Shown: positions 42,301 through 54,833 of the stretch, one piece after another
Layout of the letters: each line of letters begins with the position of its first letter
How positions within the stretch are numbered: position 1 is the stretch's first letter
Assembly: GCA_010093605.1 (NCBI GenBank)
Contig: MU004198.1
Coordinates: 936,456-1,000,455 of the forward strand
Origin: Lophium mytilinum
Lineage: Eukaryota > Ascomycota > Dothideomycetes > Mytilinidiales > Mytilinidiaceae
Direction of reading: 5' to 3'
Length of the DNA: 64,000 nt
The notes under the pieces: model-generated
The model's database searches: none
The model's input: the letters and a program-made list of their open reading frames with translations, nothing else
What the model was told of the DNA's origin: nothing
Position numbers and translations under genes: made by a program

Positions 42301-45300
42301 ATTTATTTAACTATCTAAATTACCCGCAGGTTACCTAGTAATATTTATTCTAAAGAAAGATAGTAAAATACGCCTCTATATAGATTATAGATAGCTTAAT
42401 AGTATTACTATTAAGAACTATTATCTCTTACTCTTAATCTTAGAGCTAAAGAATTATTTATATAAGGTAAAATACTTTATAAAGCTAGACCTCTAAGAGG
42501 GTTACTACCTTATAAGAATAAAGGAAGAAGAAGAATAGAAAATAGCCTTTAGAACCTAATATAGATACTTTAAATATATAGTTATACTATTTAGTCTTAT
42601 AAACGCGCTAGCTATATTTTAAGTAGTAGTAAATACGGCTCTATAGAGTTACCTAGACTAGTTTATAGTAGTATATCTTAATAATATTCTAATCTATTTA
42701 AAGAATAAAGAAGAGTATAAAAAGTATATTAAGAAAGTACTAGAGAAACTTAAGAAATATAATTTTATAGTTAAGCTAGAGAAATGCAAGTTCTATATAT
42801 AAAGAGTTAGATTTCTAGAATATATTATTAGTCTAGGTAAGATTAAGATAGAAGAAGCTAAAGTTATATCTATTATAGAATGGCCGGAACCTAAGAACTT
42901 AAAGAAGTTATAGTTCTTTCTAGGTTTAGTAAACTACTATTAATAGTTTATTAAGGGCTACTTAAAGATTATAGAACTACTTACTAAACTTATAAGAAAG
43001 AATATAGAGTACTAATAGGACCTAGGCGCCTAGGTTATATTTAATAACTTAAAAGTATAGTTTACTTTAAGACTAGTATTAGTAATCTTTAATCTATAAA
43101 AACTAATAACTATTAAAAGTAATATATTAGATAAAGTATTAAAAGCTATACTTAACTAGCTAGATAAATAAGGGAAGATGCACCCTATAGCGTTCTATTC
43201 TAGAAAGCTAAGCCTAGCTAAGCTAAACTATAACATCTATAATAAGAAACTGCTAGCTATAGTAGAAGCATTTAAATAATAGAGAGTTTACCTTAAAGAA
43301 GCCTTATATATAGTATAGGTGTATATAGATTATAAGAACCTAATCTACTTTATAATAACTAAGAAGTTAAACTAATAATAGATTAAATAGTTAGAGAAAC
43401 TAGAATCTTTTAACTTTAAGATTATATATTAAAAAGGATCTAAGAATACCTATATAGATGCACTAAGTAGAAGGCCGGACTATATAGTAAAAGACTGTAG
43501 TTAAGTACTAATAATACTATAGGAAATTAGTTCTAGAACTCTTAAATTTAACTATATATAGCTAGCGGTAGCGTACTAAGCTAAAGATAAGAAATAGAAA
43601 AAAAGAATTAAGGAAGAGTAAGCTAAGGACCTAGCAAGTTAATAATTGCAAGAAACTTAAGATACTTAAAAATAGATAGGGCTACTACTATTCTAAGGAT
43701 AAGTACTTATACCTATAACTCTATAAGATAAGCTTATAAGAAACTTCTATAGCGTACTAGTATATAGGTACTAAGAAATTAATAAAATAGTTAAATAACT
43801 ATCTAGAACCTTCTACTTCCTAGGCATATACTAAGTAGTAGAAAGAATTATTATAGAATATAAATGCGTAAAAAATAAGTTAGTATAATACGCACTATAT
43901 AGAGTACTAAGAAGTCTACTAATACCTAAGAAAGTATAGAAATCTATAGTATAGAACTTTATAGTTAAGTTACTATAGTCTATAGAACCTATAATAGATA
44001 TAAAGTATAATACTATACTAGTAATTATAGATAGATTAACTAAATATATATACTTTATACCCTACTAGAAATTATTAATAGTAGAGAATCTAGCCTATAT
44101 ATTTCTATAAGTAGTTGTTAGCAATTATAGGCTACCTATAGAAATTATTTTAGACTAAGATAAGCTCTTTATATTAAAATTCTAGTAGACCCTTATTATA
44201 TAACTAGGAATAAAGTATAAGCTCTCTATAGCATTCCACCCATAAATAGATAGATAGATAGAAAGGCTTAATTAGACTTTAAAATAATACCTATAATACT
44301 ATATTAATTATAAATAGAATAATTAGGTATTACTATTACTAATAGCCTAGTTTACTTATAATAGCGCATCTATAGAGATAATAAAGGTATTACTCTTCTA
44401 TATAAACTATAGTTTTAAGCTAGAGGTATATTAAGAACTATAAACTAGTAATATAAGGGCCTAGAGGGTATTACTTTCTTTTAAAAATATTAGAGAACTA
44501 TAGAAATAGCTATTAATAGATATCTAATTTCTAGTATAAAGGTTAGTATAGTATTATAACTAATATAGGCGTATTACTTCTACTTTTAAGAGGGGGGATA
44601 GAGTATACCTACTCTAAAAAAATATTAAAATAAAATAACTAAGCGGGAAACTTAACTATATTAAGATTAGACTATTTAAAATCTAAGATATTATTAGCCT
44701 AGTAAACTATAAGCTTAGGCTACTACCTAAAATAAAGATATACCTAGTATTTTATATCTTATTATTAGAACTAGCACTCTAGAACGCTAAGCTAGAGAAT
44801 AATATTAAGGTTAATAATAATAATAAATATAAGGTTAATAAGATTCTAGACTTAAGAATATAGGGTTAGTAAATAGAGTACCTAATTAAGTAGAAAGAAT
44901 ATAATACCTTAGAAAATATATAGAAACTAGAAAGCTACCTTAGAAAGTACTACTAGATAGTAATATAGTTTTATTACTAGAATCTAAAATAACCTAGAAT
45001 AATAGCAATATTATATTAGCTAACTAGGTAGAATCTATTAAACTAGGCAACTTAATAGAGATAGACGCACTAATAGAAGGTAGAGCTTCCCTCTTAATAT
45101 ACTCTTATTCTCTCTACTTAGCCTCTTTATAATCCTCCTCTTCTAACTTCTTAAGAGTACAGAAGCCGCATTAAAGCATATCTACTTTATAATACTTAAG
45201 TAAATCCTCTTACTTCTCTAGATACTCTACCTTTATAATTACCACTCTTATAGCTTTATAAGTAGTAGACTTCTTAGTATAAAGCTTTGCGCAAGTCTAA

Positions 45301-45672
45301 TTAATATAGGCAACTAGAAGAAGTAAGCTAAAAGATAATTAAAAAGAAAAGCTACCTATAATCTACTATAGTAACTCTACTAGCATTATATTTTATACAC
45401 CTATAATAGATATACTCCCTATAGTAACCTAAGGCTAAAAAAAGCACCTTATAGTCTAAGAACTACTCCCAGTAGAAGAAATAAAAAACTATAGAAATAC
45501 TAGAGAGAGTAATATAGGCACTAAATATAGAGTATTATTTAACCTTATTAGATATAGTAGAAGAAATAGAAGGGTATAATAATACCTAAGTAGTTAGGAA
45601 ATTACTAGCTATTTATCTAAGACCCTACTATAAAGTAACTTTTAGGCTAAAAGCCTTAAAAAAAGAAGTAAG

Positions 45673-46145
45673 TATTATAACCTATAATACTAAGAACTTA
45701 ATTACTAAGATATTTAAGAAAGTAAGTAAGTAGATTAAATTAGTTACGCATAATCTATATACAGGACCTAGAGGTATAAGAATCTAACACCTTAGCGTGC
45801 TAGATTCCCCTACCTAGCTATAAGGTTATAGAATAGAAGGTTATATAATAGATTAGGGGGATTATAATAATCTAAGAGAATCTAGATTAAGGGGATTAGA
45901 ATAATCTATATAATCTATAGATTTCTTAGAAGTTATCTTTCTTATTTAAGTATACTTATTCTTATAGATAGAAACCTTATATTTAACTTAATATTAGTAA
46001 CTTATACCTACTAATAAGTAACCCTATCTTATATCTAAGATTAATTTACCTTCTATTCTAAATAATATTACACCCCTATAAAGACTTAAACTATACTTAG
46101 CCTTATATAAGCACTTAAAGAGTATAGAAGAGATAACCTATTATA
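45673..46145 (+). repeat. 3' LTR of copy 1 (473 bp)
   Basis: Same boundaries and same length as the 5' LTR. Directly followed by TATAA (46146-46150), which does not match the left flank of this copy but matches the outer flank of copy 2 after flipping. Confidence 0.88.
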
Positions 46146-46836
46146 TATAACTATACTACCGCAACCTAAATAGATAATACCTATTTTAAAATATAGTATT
46201 ACCGGCAACTTCTTAGTAAGTATACTAAGTAAATTAAAGACCTCTATATCTAAGATCTATTCTTAATCTAAGTATACCTTAAGCTAAATATAACTATTCT
46301 AGTAGGGTTATATTACAGCGTTAGGCTATAAAGCCTATATACGCTTTTCTTAGAATTCTATAAGAATAATATACTACGCCTTATAGGCGGAGTTAATAGA
46401 TAACTATTTAGGGATATATCTCTACGCAAGATTAAAGCATATATTATTTATTACGCAAGTCTTTTCTATTATTATTAACCCGGCCTCTAATCTTTTATAA
46501 TTAGTAATCTCTACTATAGTTCTATATAGTCTCTTTCTTATCTTATTACTTCTACCTATATCTATTTCTACGTACTAAATTAATACATTATGCGTTCTAA
46601 AAGGGATTAATAAAGATATTAAAACTGTAATAATAAATGCTTTTATAATAGTAGATGCGGCTATTAGATATCTAGATACTATTACCTATACCCTAGAGAC
46701 TATAGACTTAATTAAATAGCTATTTATTATAAAGAGAGGTTAAAATCCCCGCAATAAAAATAGAATATAGAAGGTCTAAGATATACTTTAGAGTATTAGA
46801 AATAATTATAGAAATAAAGTTAATATAAGTACTTAT
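46146..46836. other. 691-bp spacer between the two inverted retroelements
   Basis: AT-rich, RIP-like sequence with no match to either element. It is bounded by TATAA on the left and CTTAT on the right. If inverted, these ends would restore both target duplications, so it is probably former host DNA lying between two insertion sites and later flipped. No coding content is readable. Confidence 0.7.
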
Positions 46837-47309
46837 TATAATAGGTTATCTCTTCTATACTCTTTAAGTGCTTATATAAGGCTAAGTATAGTTTAAGTCT
46901 TTATAGGGGTGCAATATTATTTAGAATAGAAGGTAAATTAATCTTAGGCATAAGATAGGGTTACTTATTAGTAGATATAAGTTACTAATATTAAGTTAAA
47001 TATAAGGTTTCTATCTATAAGAATAAGTATACTTAAATAAGAAAGATAACTTCTAAGAAATCTATAGATTATATAGATTATTCTAATTCCCTTAATCTAG
47101 ATTCTCTTAGATTATTATAATCCCCCTAATCTATTATATAACCTTCTATTCTATAACCTTATAGCTAGGTAGAGAAATCTAGCACGCTAAGGCGTTAGAT
47201 TCTTATACCTCTAGGTCCTGTATATAGATTATGCGTAACTAATTTAATCTACTTACTTACTTTCTTAAATATCTTAGTAATTAAATCCTTAGTATTATAG
47301 GTTATAATA
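46837..47309 (-). repeat. 3' LTR of copy 2 (473 bp)
   Basis: Inverted copy of the same LTR. Preceded on the plus strand by CTTAT (46832-46836), the reverse complement of ATAAG. Confidence 0.88.
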
Positions 47310-50300
47310 CTTACTTCTCTCTTTAAGGCTTTTAGCCTAAAAGTTACTCTATAGTAGGGTCTTAGATAAATAGCTAGTAATTCTCTAACTACTTAGATAT
47401 TATTATACCCTTCTATTTCTTCTACTATATCTAATAAGGTTAAATAACACTTTATACTTAGTGCCTATATTACTCTCTCTAGTATCCCTATAGTTTTTTA
47501 TTTCTTCTACCGGGAGTAGTTCTTAGACTATAAGGTGCTTTTCTTAGCCTTAGATTACTATAAGAAGTATATCTATTATAGGTATATAAAATATAACGCT
47601 AGTAGAGTTACTATAGTAGATTATAGGTAGCTTTCCTTTTTAATTATCTTTTAGCTTACTTCTTCTAGTTGCCTATATTAATTAGACTTGCGCAAAGCTT
47701 TATACTAAGAAGTCCGCTACTTATAAAGCTATAAGAGTAGTAATTATAAAGATAGAGTATCTAGAGAAGTAAAAGGATTTACTTAAGTATTATAAAGTAG
47801 ATATACTTTAACGCGGCTTCTATACTCTTAAGAAGTTAGAAGAGAAGAATTATAAAGAGGCTAAGTAGAGAGAATAAGAGTATATTAAAAGGGAAGCCCT
47901 ATCTTTTATTAGTGCGTCTATCTCTATTAAGTTGCCTAGTTTAATAGATTCTACCTAGTTAGCTAATATAATATTACTATTATTCTAGGTTATTCTAGAT
48001 TCTAGTAATAGAACTATATTACTATCTAGTAGTACTTTTTAAGGTAGCTTTCTAGTTTCTATATATTTTCTAAGGTATTATATTCTTTCTACTTAATTAG
48101 GTACTCTATTTACTAACCCTATATTCTTAAGTCTAGAATCTTATTAACCTTATATTTATTATTATTATTAACCTTAATATTATTCTCTAGCTTAGTATTC
48201 TAGGGTGCTAGTTCTAATAATAAGACGTAAAATACTAGATATATCTTTATTTTAGGTAGTAGCCTAAGCTTATAGTTTACTAGGCTAATAATATCTTAGA
48301 TTTTAAATGGTCTAATCTTAATATAGTTAAGTTTCCCGCTTAGTTATTTTATTTTAATATTTTTTTAGAGTAGGTATACTCTATCCCCTCTCTTAAAAGT
48401 AGGAGTAATATACCTATATTAGTTATAATACTATACTAACCTTTATACTAGAAATTAGATATCTATTAATAGCTATTTCTATAGTTCTCTAATATTTTTA
48501 ATAGAAAGTAATACCCTCTAGGCCCTTATATTACTAGTTTATAGTTCTTAATATGCCTCTAGCTTAAAACTATAGTTTATATAGAAGGGTAATACCTTTA
48601 TTATCTCTATAGATGCGCTATTATAAGTAAACTAGGCTATTAGTAATAGTAATACCTAATTATTCTATTTATAATTAATATAGTATTATAGGTATTATTC
48701 TAAAGTCTAATTAAGTCTTTCTATCTATCTATCTATTTACGGGTAGAATACTATAGAGAGCTTATACTTTATTCCTAGTTATATAATAAGGGTCTACTAG
48801 AATTTTAATATAAAGAGCTTATCTTAGTCTAAAATAACTTCTATAGATAGCCTATAATTACTAACAACTACTTATAGAAATATATAGGCTAGATCCTCTA
48901 CTATTAATAATTTCTAATAAGGTATAAAGTATATATATTTAGTTAATCTATCTATAATTACTAGTATAGTATTATACTTTATACCTATTATAGGTTCTAT
49001 AGACTATAGTAACTTAACTATAAAGTTCTATACTATAGATTTCTATACTTTCTTAGATATTAGTAGACTTTTTAGTAGTCTATATAGTATATATTATACT
49101 AACTTATTTTTTATATATTTATATTCTGCGATAATTCTTTCTACTACTTAGTATATGCCTAGAAAGTAGAAGGTTCTAGATAGTTATTTAACTATTTTAT
49201 TAATTTCTTAGTACCTATATACTAGTGCGCTATAGAAGTCTCTTATAAGCTTATCTTATAGAGTTATAGGTATAAGTACTTATTCTTAGAATAGTAGTAG
49301 CCCTATCTATTTTTAAGTATCTTAGGTTTCTTATAATTATTAACTCGCTGGGTCCTTAGCTTACTCTTCCTTAATTTTTTTTTCCTATTTCTTATCTTTA
49401 GCTTAGTATACTACCGCTAGCTATATATAGTTAAATTTAAGAGTTCTAGAACTAATTTCCTATAGTATTATTAGTACTTAACTGCGGTTTTTTACTATAT
49501 AGTCTAGCCTTCTACTTAGTGCGTCTATATAGATATTCTTAGATTCTTTTTAATATATAATCTTAAAGTTAAAAGATTCTAGTTTCTCTAACTATCTAAC
49601 CTATTATTAGTTTAACTTCTTAGTTATTATAAAGTAGATTAAATTCTTATAATCTATATATACCTATACTATATATAAGGCTTCTTTAAGGTAAACTCTC
49701 TATTATTTAAATGCTTCTACTATAGCTAGCAGTTCCTTATTATAGATATTATAGTTTAGCTTAGCTAGGCTTAGCTTTCTAGAATAGAACGCTATAGGGT
49801 GTATCTTCCCTTATTTATCTAGCTAGTTAAGTATAGCTTCTAATACTTTATCTAATATATTACTTTTAATAGTTATTAGTTTTTATAGATTAAAGATTAC
49901 TAATACTAGTCTTAAAGTAAACTATACTTTTAAGTTATTAAATATAATCTAGGCGCCTAGGTCCTATTAGTACTCTATATTCTTTCTTATAAGTTTAGTA
50001 AGTAGTTCCGCAATCTTTAAGTAGCCCTTAATAAACTATTAATAGTAGTTTACTAAACCTAGAAAGAACTATAACTTCTTTAAGTTCTTAGGTTCTAGCT
50101 ATTCTATAATAGATATAACTTTAGCTTCTTCTATCTTAATCTTACCTAGACTAATAATATATTCTAGAAATCTAACTCTTTATATATAGAACTTGCATTT
50201 CTCTAGCTTAACTATAAGATTATATTTCTTAAGTTTCTCTAGTACTTTCTTAACATACTCTTTATACTCTTCTTTATTCTCTAAATAGATTAGAATATTA

Positions 50301-53300
50301 TTAAGATATGCTACTATAAACTAGTCTAGGTAACTCTATAAAGCTATATTTACTACTACTTAGAATATAGCTAGCGCGTTTATAAGACTAAATAGTATAA
50401 CTATATACTTAAAGTGTCTATATTAGGTTCTAAAGGCTATTTTCTATTCTTCTTCTTTCTTTATTCTTATAAGGTAGTAACCCTTTTAAAGGTCTAGCTT
50501 TATAAAGTATTTTACCTTATATAAATAATTCTTTAGCTTTAAGATTAAGGGTAAGAGATAATAGTTTTTAATAGTAATACTATTAAGCTATCTATAATCT
50601 ATATAGAGGCATATTTTACTATCTTTCTTTAAAATAAATATTACTAGGTAACCTATAGATAATTTAGATAGTTAAATAAATTCTTACTTTAGGTTCTTAT
50701 CTAGGTATTTCTTAAGTGTCGCTAGCTTATTCTAGGATAATAAATAGATTAGTCTAAACTTAGGTTATTTACCTAGTTCTAAGGGTATCTAGTAATTCTA
50801 AGGTTAGTACTTTAGTAATATATTCTAAACCTTTTTCTAGAAGATTCCTCTAAATTCTTTATATACTCTTAGCATGTCTAGTACTCTAGCTATTTTAGCT
50901 AGCTACTAGTTATTAGAATTTATAGGTTAGTACTAGAATTAGCCTATTATTTATTCTTTTCTTTAGGCTCTCTATACGCCTCTTAAAGATATTATATTAA
51001 TCTCTAGTTTTTACTTAGGCTTATTCTAGCGCAGGGTGCCTTTTAGTCCGCTTTCTAGTTAAAATTATATTTTACTAGATTTCTAATTAACTTAGGGGTT
51101 ATACTATCTTAGCTAAGGTATTTCTAAGATTATATTATATCTTACTATACTTATAATATCTATACTAATAGTTTTCTTATATTCTTTAATCTATATAATT
51201 TTTAGTTAAGTTTCTATAGTTACGCGTTTACTACTATACTTTACTAGGCTTCTATCTACTAATTATAATCTATAGGGTTTATCTTTTAATTACTATAAAA
51301 TCTAGTTTTCTTTAATAAAGGTATAGAATATATAGTTCTCTTAAGCGCTACTATTTAGTAGTACCCTTATAGGTCTTCTACTAATTATTACTCTAATAAT
51401 TATATGTTAGTTATTAGAAATAAGTAAGAAGTTAGACTTTATTACCGGGTTCTTCTTTCTCTTTACTTACTTTAGTTCTATTTCTACTATAGCAGTAATA
51501 GTTGCTAATAACTCTCTATAGGTTATTTCTAAGAACTAGTTATTTAGCTACTCTAGCTATTCTTTAGCTTAAGCGCCTACTTATTTTTTAACTATTTATA
51601 AGGCTAATAGTTTATATATTTCTTTTTATAATATATAAGGTAAGAGTTCTAGTAGTAGATTCTCTAGTCTTATTCTTTTCTATAGTCTATAGGGTACTAT
51701 AGGTCTAGTATAAATATTACTATTTTTATTTCTTTATCCTTATTTTCTATAATATAGTGTTTAGCCTCTCTTACTAATACTAGGTAGGTAATAATATAGA
51801 ATCTTATTTAGTATAGATACTACTTATAGCTCTTCTTATAGAATAGGTACTTTTAATACTAGTTCTCTATATAAGATAGCTAGAATATCTATTTATAAAG
51901 TAGATAGTTATAGTCTAGTCTAGAGTCTTTCTATTTATATATTTCTTTTTCCTTTATAGGTTATATACTTCTATAGATTTAGATACTAGTACTATATCTA
52001 TATAGTTCTAGTAGTTCTCTAGCAGGTGCTAGGCTAAATTCTCTATTGCTAGTCTATTCTAAATTTTCTTATTTCTCCTTACTAGAGGGTTCTTACTCTA
52101 GATTAAAGGTTCTAGGTATATAATAGTTGCTTATAACTATTCTAAGTAGAGCTTATTCTCTATTAGTTTAGTATAGTAGAAAATATATCTATATAACTTT
52201 ATTAATCTCTTACTATATATTTAGAGACTCTAGTTTAGTATTATTATCTACTTTTAAGCTTAGAAGTTCCCTATTAGCCTTTAGCCCCTATTTAAGTAGT
52301 ATACTAATTATCTAGAATAATTCTTCTATCTTTAATAGGTAGTTAACTTCTATTTCTTTATATTCTATATTAGCGTAGTAGTTATTACTAGGGTTATTCT
52401 TATTAATATACTCCTTATTAGTTATTATAGCTATTATATATATTCTCTTAGGTGCACGCAGGTAGTAGCCTAATTTCTATTTATTAGATTAGTATATAAA
52501 GTAGTTATTATTATAGTACGCGGTCTATAATATAGCTCTATAACTAACTTTAGGCGTCTTTATTATAACTACTACTATTTAGTTATTATTATTCTTAGGG
52601 CACTTATTTATAAAGTATTCTAACTCTCCGCATTATAGGCACGCGCCCTTCTTGCATTATTTCTATTTTTCTTTATCTAATAGCGGTTAGTACCTATATT
52701 TCTTATATTATTTACTATAGTCTAGTTCTATAGGTTCTCTAGAGTAGTAAGTAATTATTTCTCTCTTATATATAGATATATAGAGTTATAGGCTCTTATA
52801 GTCTATCTTTTCTATATATCTCTTATATTATTAATTATTAATATAGATAGCTATTTCCTAGAGTCTATAGACTATTACTAGTCTATTACTTCTAGAGATT
52901 TTATTCTTAATATTCTCTTTAAGGCCTCTATAGTATTATACTACTAGAGCTTTATTTCCCTAGTCTAGCTTTAATAATATCTATATAAATTCTAAAGTAT
53001 AGTAGCTAGCTAAGCTATACTATTTTAGGTTTTTAATTTATTATTCTATAGTTTAGATTTTATTAATGTCTCTAAAGATAGTTTAGAGCGCTATTTTAAA
53101 ATTTTAATAGTTACTAAATATATTATTAGTTTCTATTACCCTTTCTACTAGGTTAGTAGTATAGAGCTAGTCTATAAGTACTAGATTAAACTAGTTAAAT
53201 ACTTCTTTCTTAAGAAAGATTACTACTATATAGACCTTATCTAACTTAAATATAAGATTATTACTATTATTAAGTAGGTATAGCTTTATCTATATTAAGA

Positions 53301-53619
53301 AGGCTTATAGTATTCCTCTATTACTTAAGAACTTCTTAAGTTTCTTTATCTTATATTCTCTATAGCTACTAGTTATCTTACTAGTTATAACCTCTTCTTA
53401 AATGGCCTAGAGGTAGCCCTAGAGAGCTAGAATTTTCTTATCCTTAGTCTTATTCTAGAGTTCTAGCTATTAGACTTAGTTAAGTAGCATCTATATTTAT
53501 TCTACTATATTAGCTATTATTAGTATAGAGCCTTAGATAGTACTTTTCTAAGAGGTCTATAGTAGTACTATCTTAATTAGGTATTTATATATAATCCTCT
53601 AATATAGTAGTATTTAAAG

Positions 53620-54092
53620 TATAATAGGTTATTTCTTCTATACTCTTTAAGTACTTATATAAGGCTAAGTATAGTTTAAGTCTTTATAGGGGTGCAATAT
53701 TATTTAGAATAGAAGGTAAATTAATCTTAGGTATAAAATAGAGTTACTTATTAGTAGGTATAAGTTACTAATATTAAGTTAAATATAAGGTTTCTATCTA
53801 TAAGAATAAGTATACTTAAATAAGAAAGATAACTTCTAAGAAATCTATAGATTATATAGATTATTCTAATCCCCTTAATCTAGATTCTTTTAAATTATTA
53901 TAATCCCTCTAATCTATTATATAACCTTCTATTCTATAACCTTATAGCTAGGTAGGGGAATCTAGTATACTAAGGCGTTAAATTCTTATACCCCTAGGTC
54001 CTGTATATAGATTATGCGTAACTAATCTAATCTACTTACTTACTTTCTTAAATACCTTAGTAATTAAGTCCTTAGTGTTATAGGTTGTAACA
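53620..54092 (-). repeat. 5' LTR of copy 2 (473 bp)
   Basis: Outermost LTR, less mutated at its end (GGTTGTAACA on the plus strand). Followed by TTACA (54093-54097). Confidence 0.88.
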
Positions 54093-54833
54093 TTACAGCG
54101 TGTATGCCTTAGTGTAGCGCCCTCTAAGTCCAACAACGTTTCATTAACTTCTTGGAAATGGGGCGAATTTGCGGCGAGGATGCGGTGCTCAATCCTTTCG
54201 AACAAATGCTACGTAGAAATAGCGGCGTGGTTACCGCGCGGTTGCAGCGTGCAGCTAACTTGCGAGCTATGACAGGGCCAAATCTAAGTCACGAGGGCAT
54301 CATAGGGACTTCCACGAGTACCCCAAGTGGCGCGATTGCCTTGAATTCGAACGATCTATGTAGAACGTCTTCAGCCTCGTAGATATATACACTGTTAGTG
54401 TCCAGAAAGGTAGCCGCTTCGGATAAGAAAGGGAATAGATGCGGGCGATGGACCAGATCAGAGAATGTGATCGAGTGCACGTGAGAGATCTGTAGTTCCC
54501 GCCCCATACGTCCGAGCCGAAGCCCCCTGGAGTCGGCGGCTCTATAAGGAGCGTACTGCGCGCGAATCGAGATGCTATCTTGTTTGAAACAATGGCACAG
54601 TCGGTCAGGGCTGTGAACTCGGCAACATTCAACATAGCCACAAGTACTCGCGGGAATCATCCTAAGGCATTGAAGTTTGTTTCAGGTTACGCCGCCCCCT
54701 GAGGAAATCCTCGATCGTCGTGCCGTGGGCCTGCAGCTGGAAGACTTTCATTGAAGAACCCCGCAAGGTATCTAGTCATGTTATCGCCCGGCCATCTATT
54801 CCAACATCTTCAAAGTACACTTTTGTATGCACA
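54093..54833. other. Right flank of the island, no firm gene
   Basis: Base composition returns to normal at once after the LTR, unlike the left border. A minus-strand frame (54289-54660) encodes plausible but unrecognised protein sequence, with a competing frame in the same interval, so no gene is called. The last part is the promoter of the next gene. Confidence 0.5.

Larger units (their letters stand above)
38890..46145 (+). mobile_element. Ty3/Gypsy LTR retrotransposon fossil, copy 1
   Basis: Full-length element of 7,256 bp in plus orientation with two 473-bp LTRs (38890-39362 and 45673-46145). The internal part has the order gag with a zinc-knuckle-like region near 40.3 kb, protease, reverse transcriptase (about 42.2-42.9 kb), RNase H and integrase (about 43.7-44.6 kb), typical of Ty3/Gypsy. 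It is badly broken, with dozens of disruptions, and cannot be active. CpA and TpG are almost absent and TpA is abundant, the mark of RIP, so divergence reflects mutation rather than time and the insertion may be recent. Copy 2 has exactly the same length. Confidence 0.9.
46837..54092 (-). mobile_element. Ty3/Gypsy LTR retrotransposon fossil, copy 2
   Basis: Same family, same 7,256-bp length, opposite orientation. LTRs at 53620-54092 (5') and 46837-47309 (3'); reverse transcriptase around 50.2-50.8 kb and integrase around 48.4-49.3 kb. It aligns with copy 1 along its whole length at high identity, with mostly transition differences. It too is broken many dozens of times by RIP-type mutation. 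The outermost LTR keeps the less mutated end TGTTACAACC. With copy 1 it forms a 15.2-kb inverted repeat. Confidence 0.9.

Noticed and set aside
38890-54092. A CRISPR-like or centromere-like AT-rich array
   Set aside because: The repeats are explained by two inverted LTR elements and their four LTRs; there are no short regular repeats and no satellite structure.
54289-54660. Minus-strand 123-codon frame as the missing 5' part of the metallopeptidase
   Set aside because: Strand and position would fit an interrupted gene, but no signal peptide or metallopeptidase pro-region motif is visible and a second frame competes.
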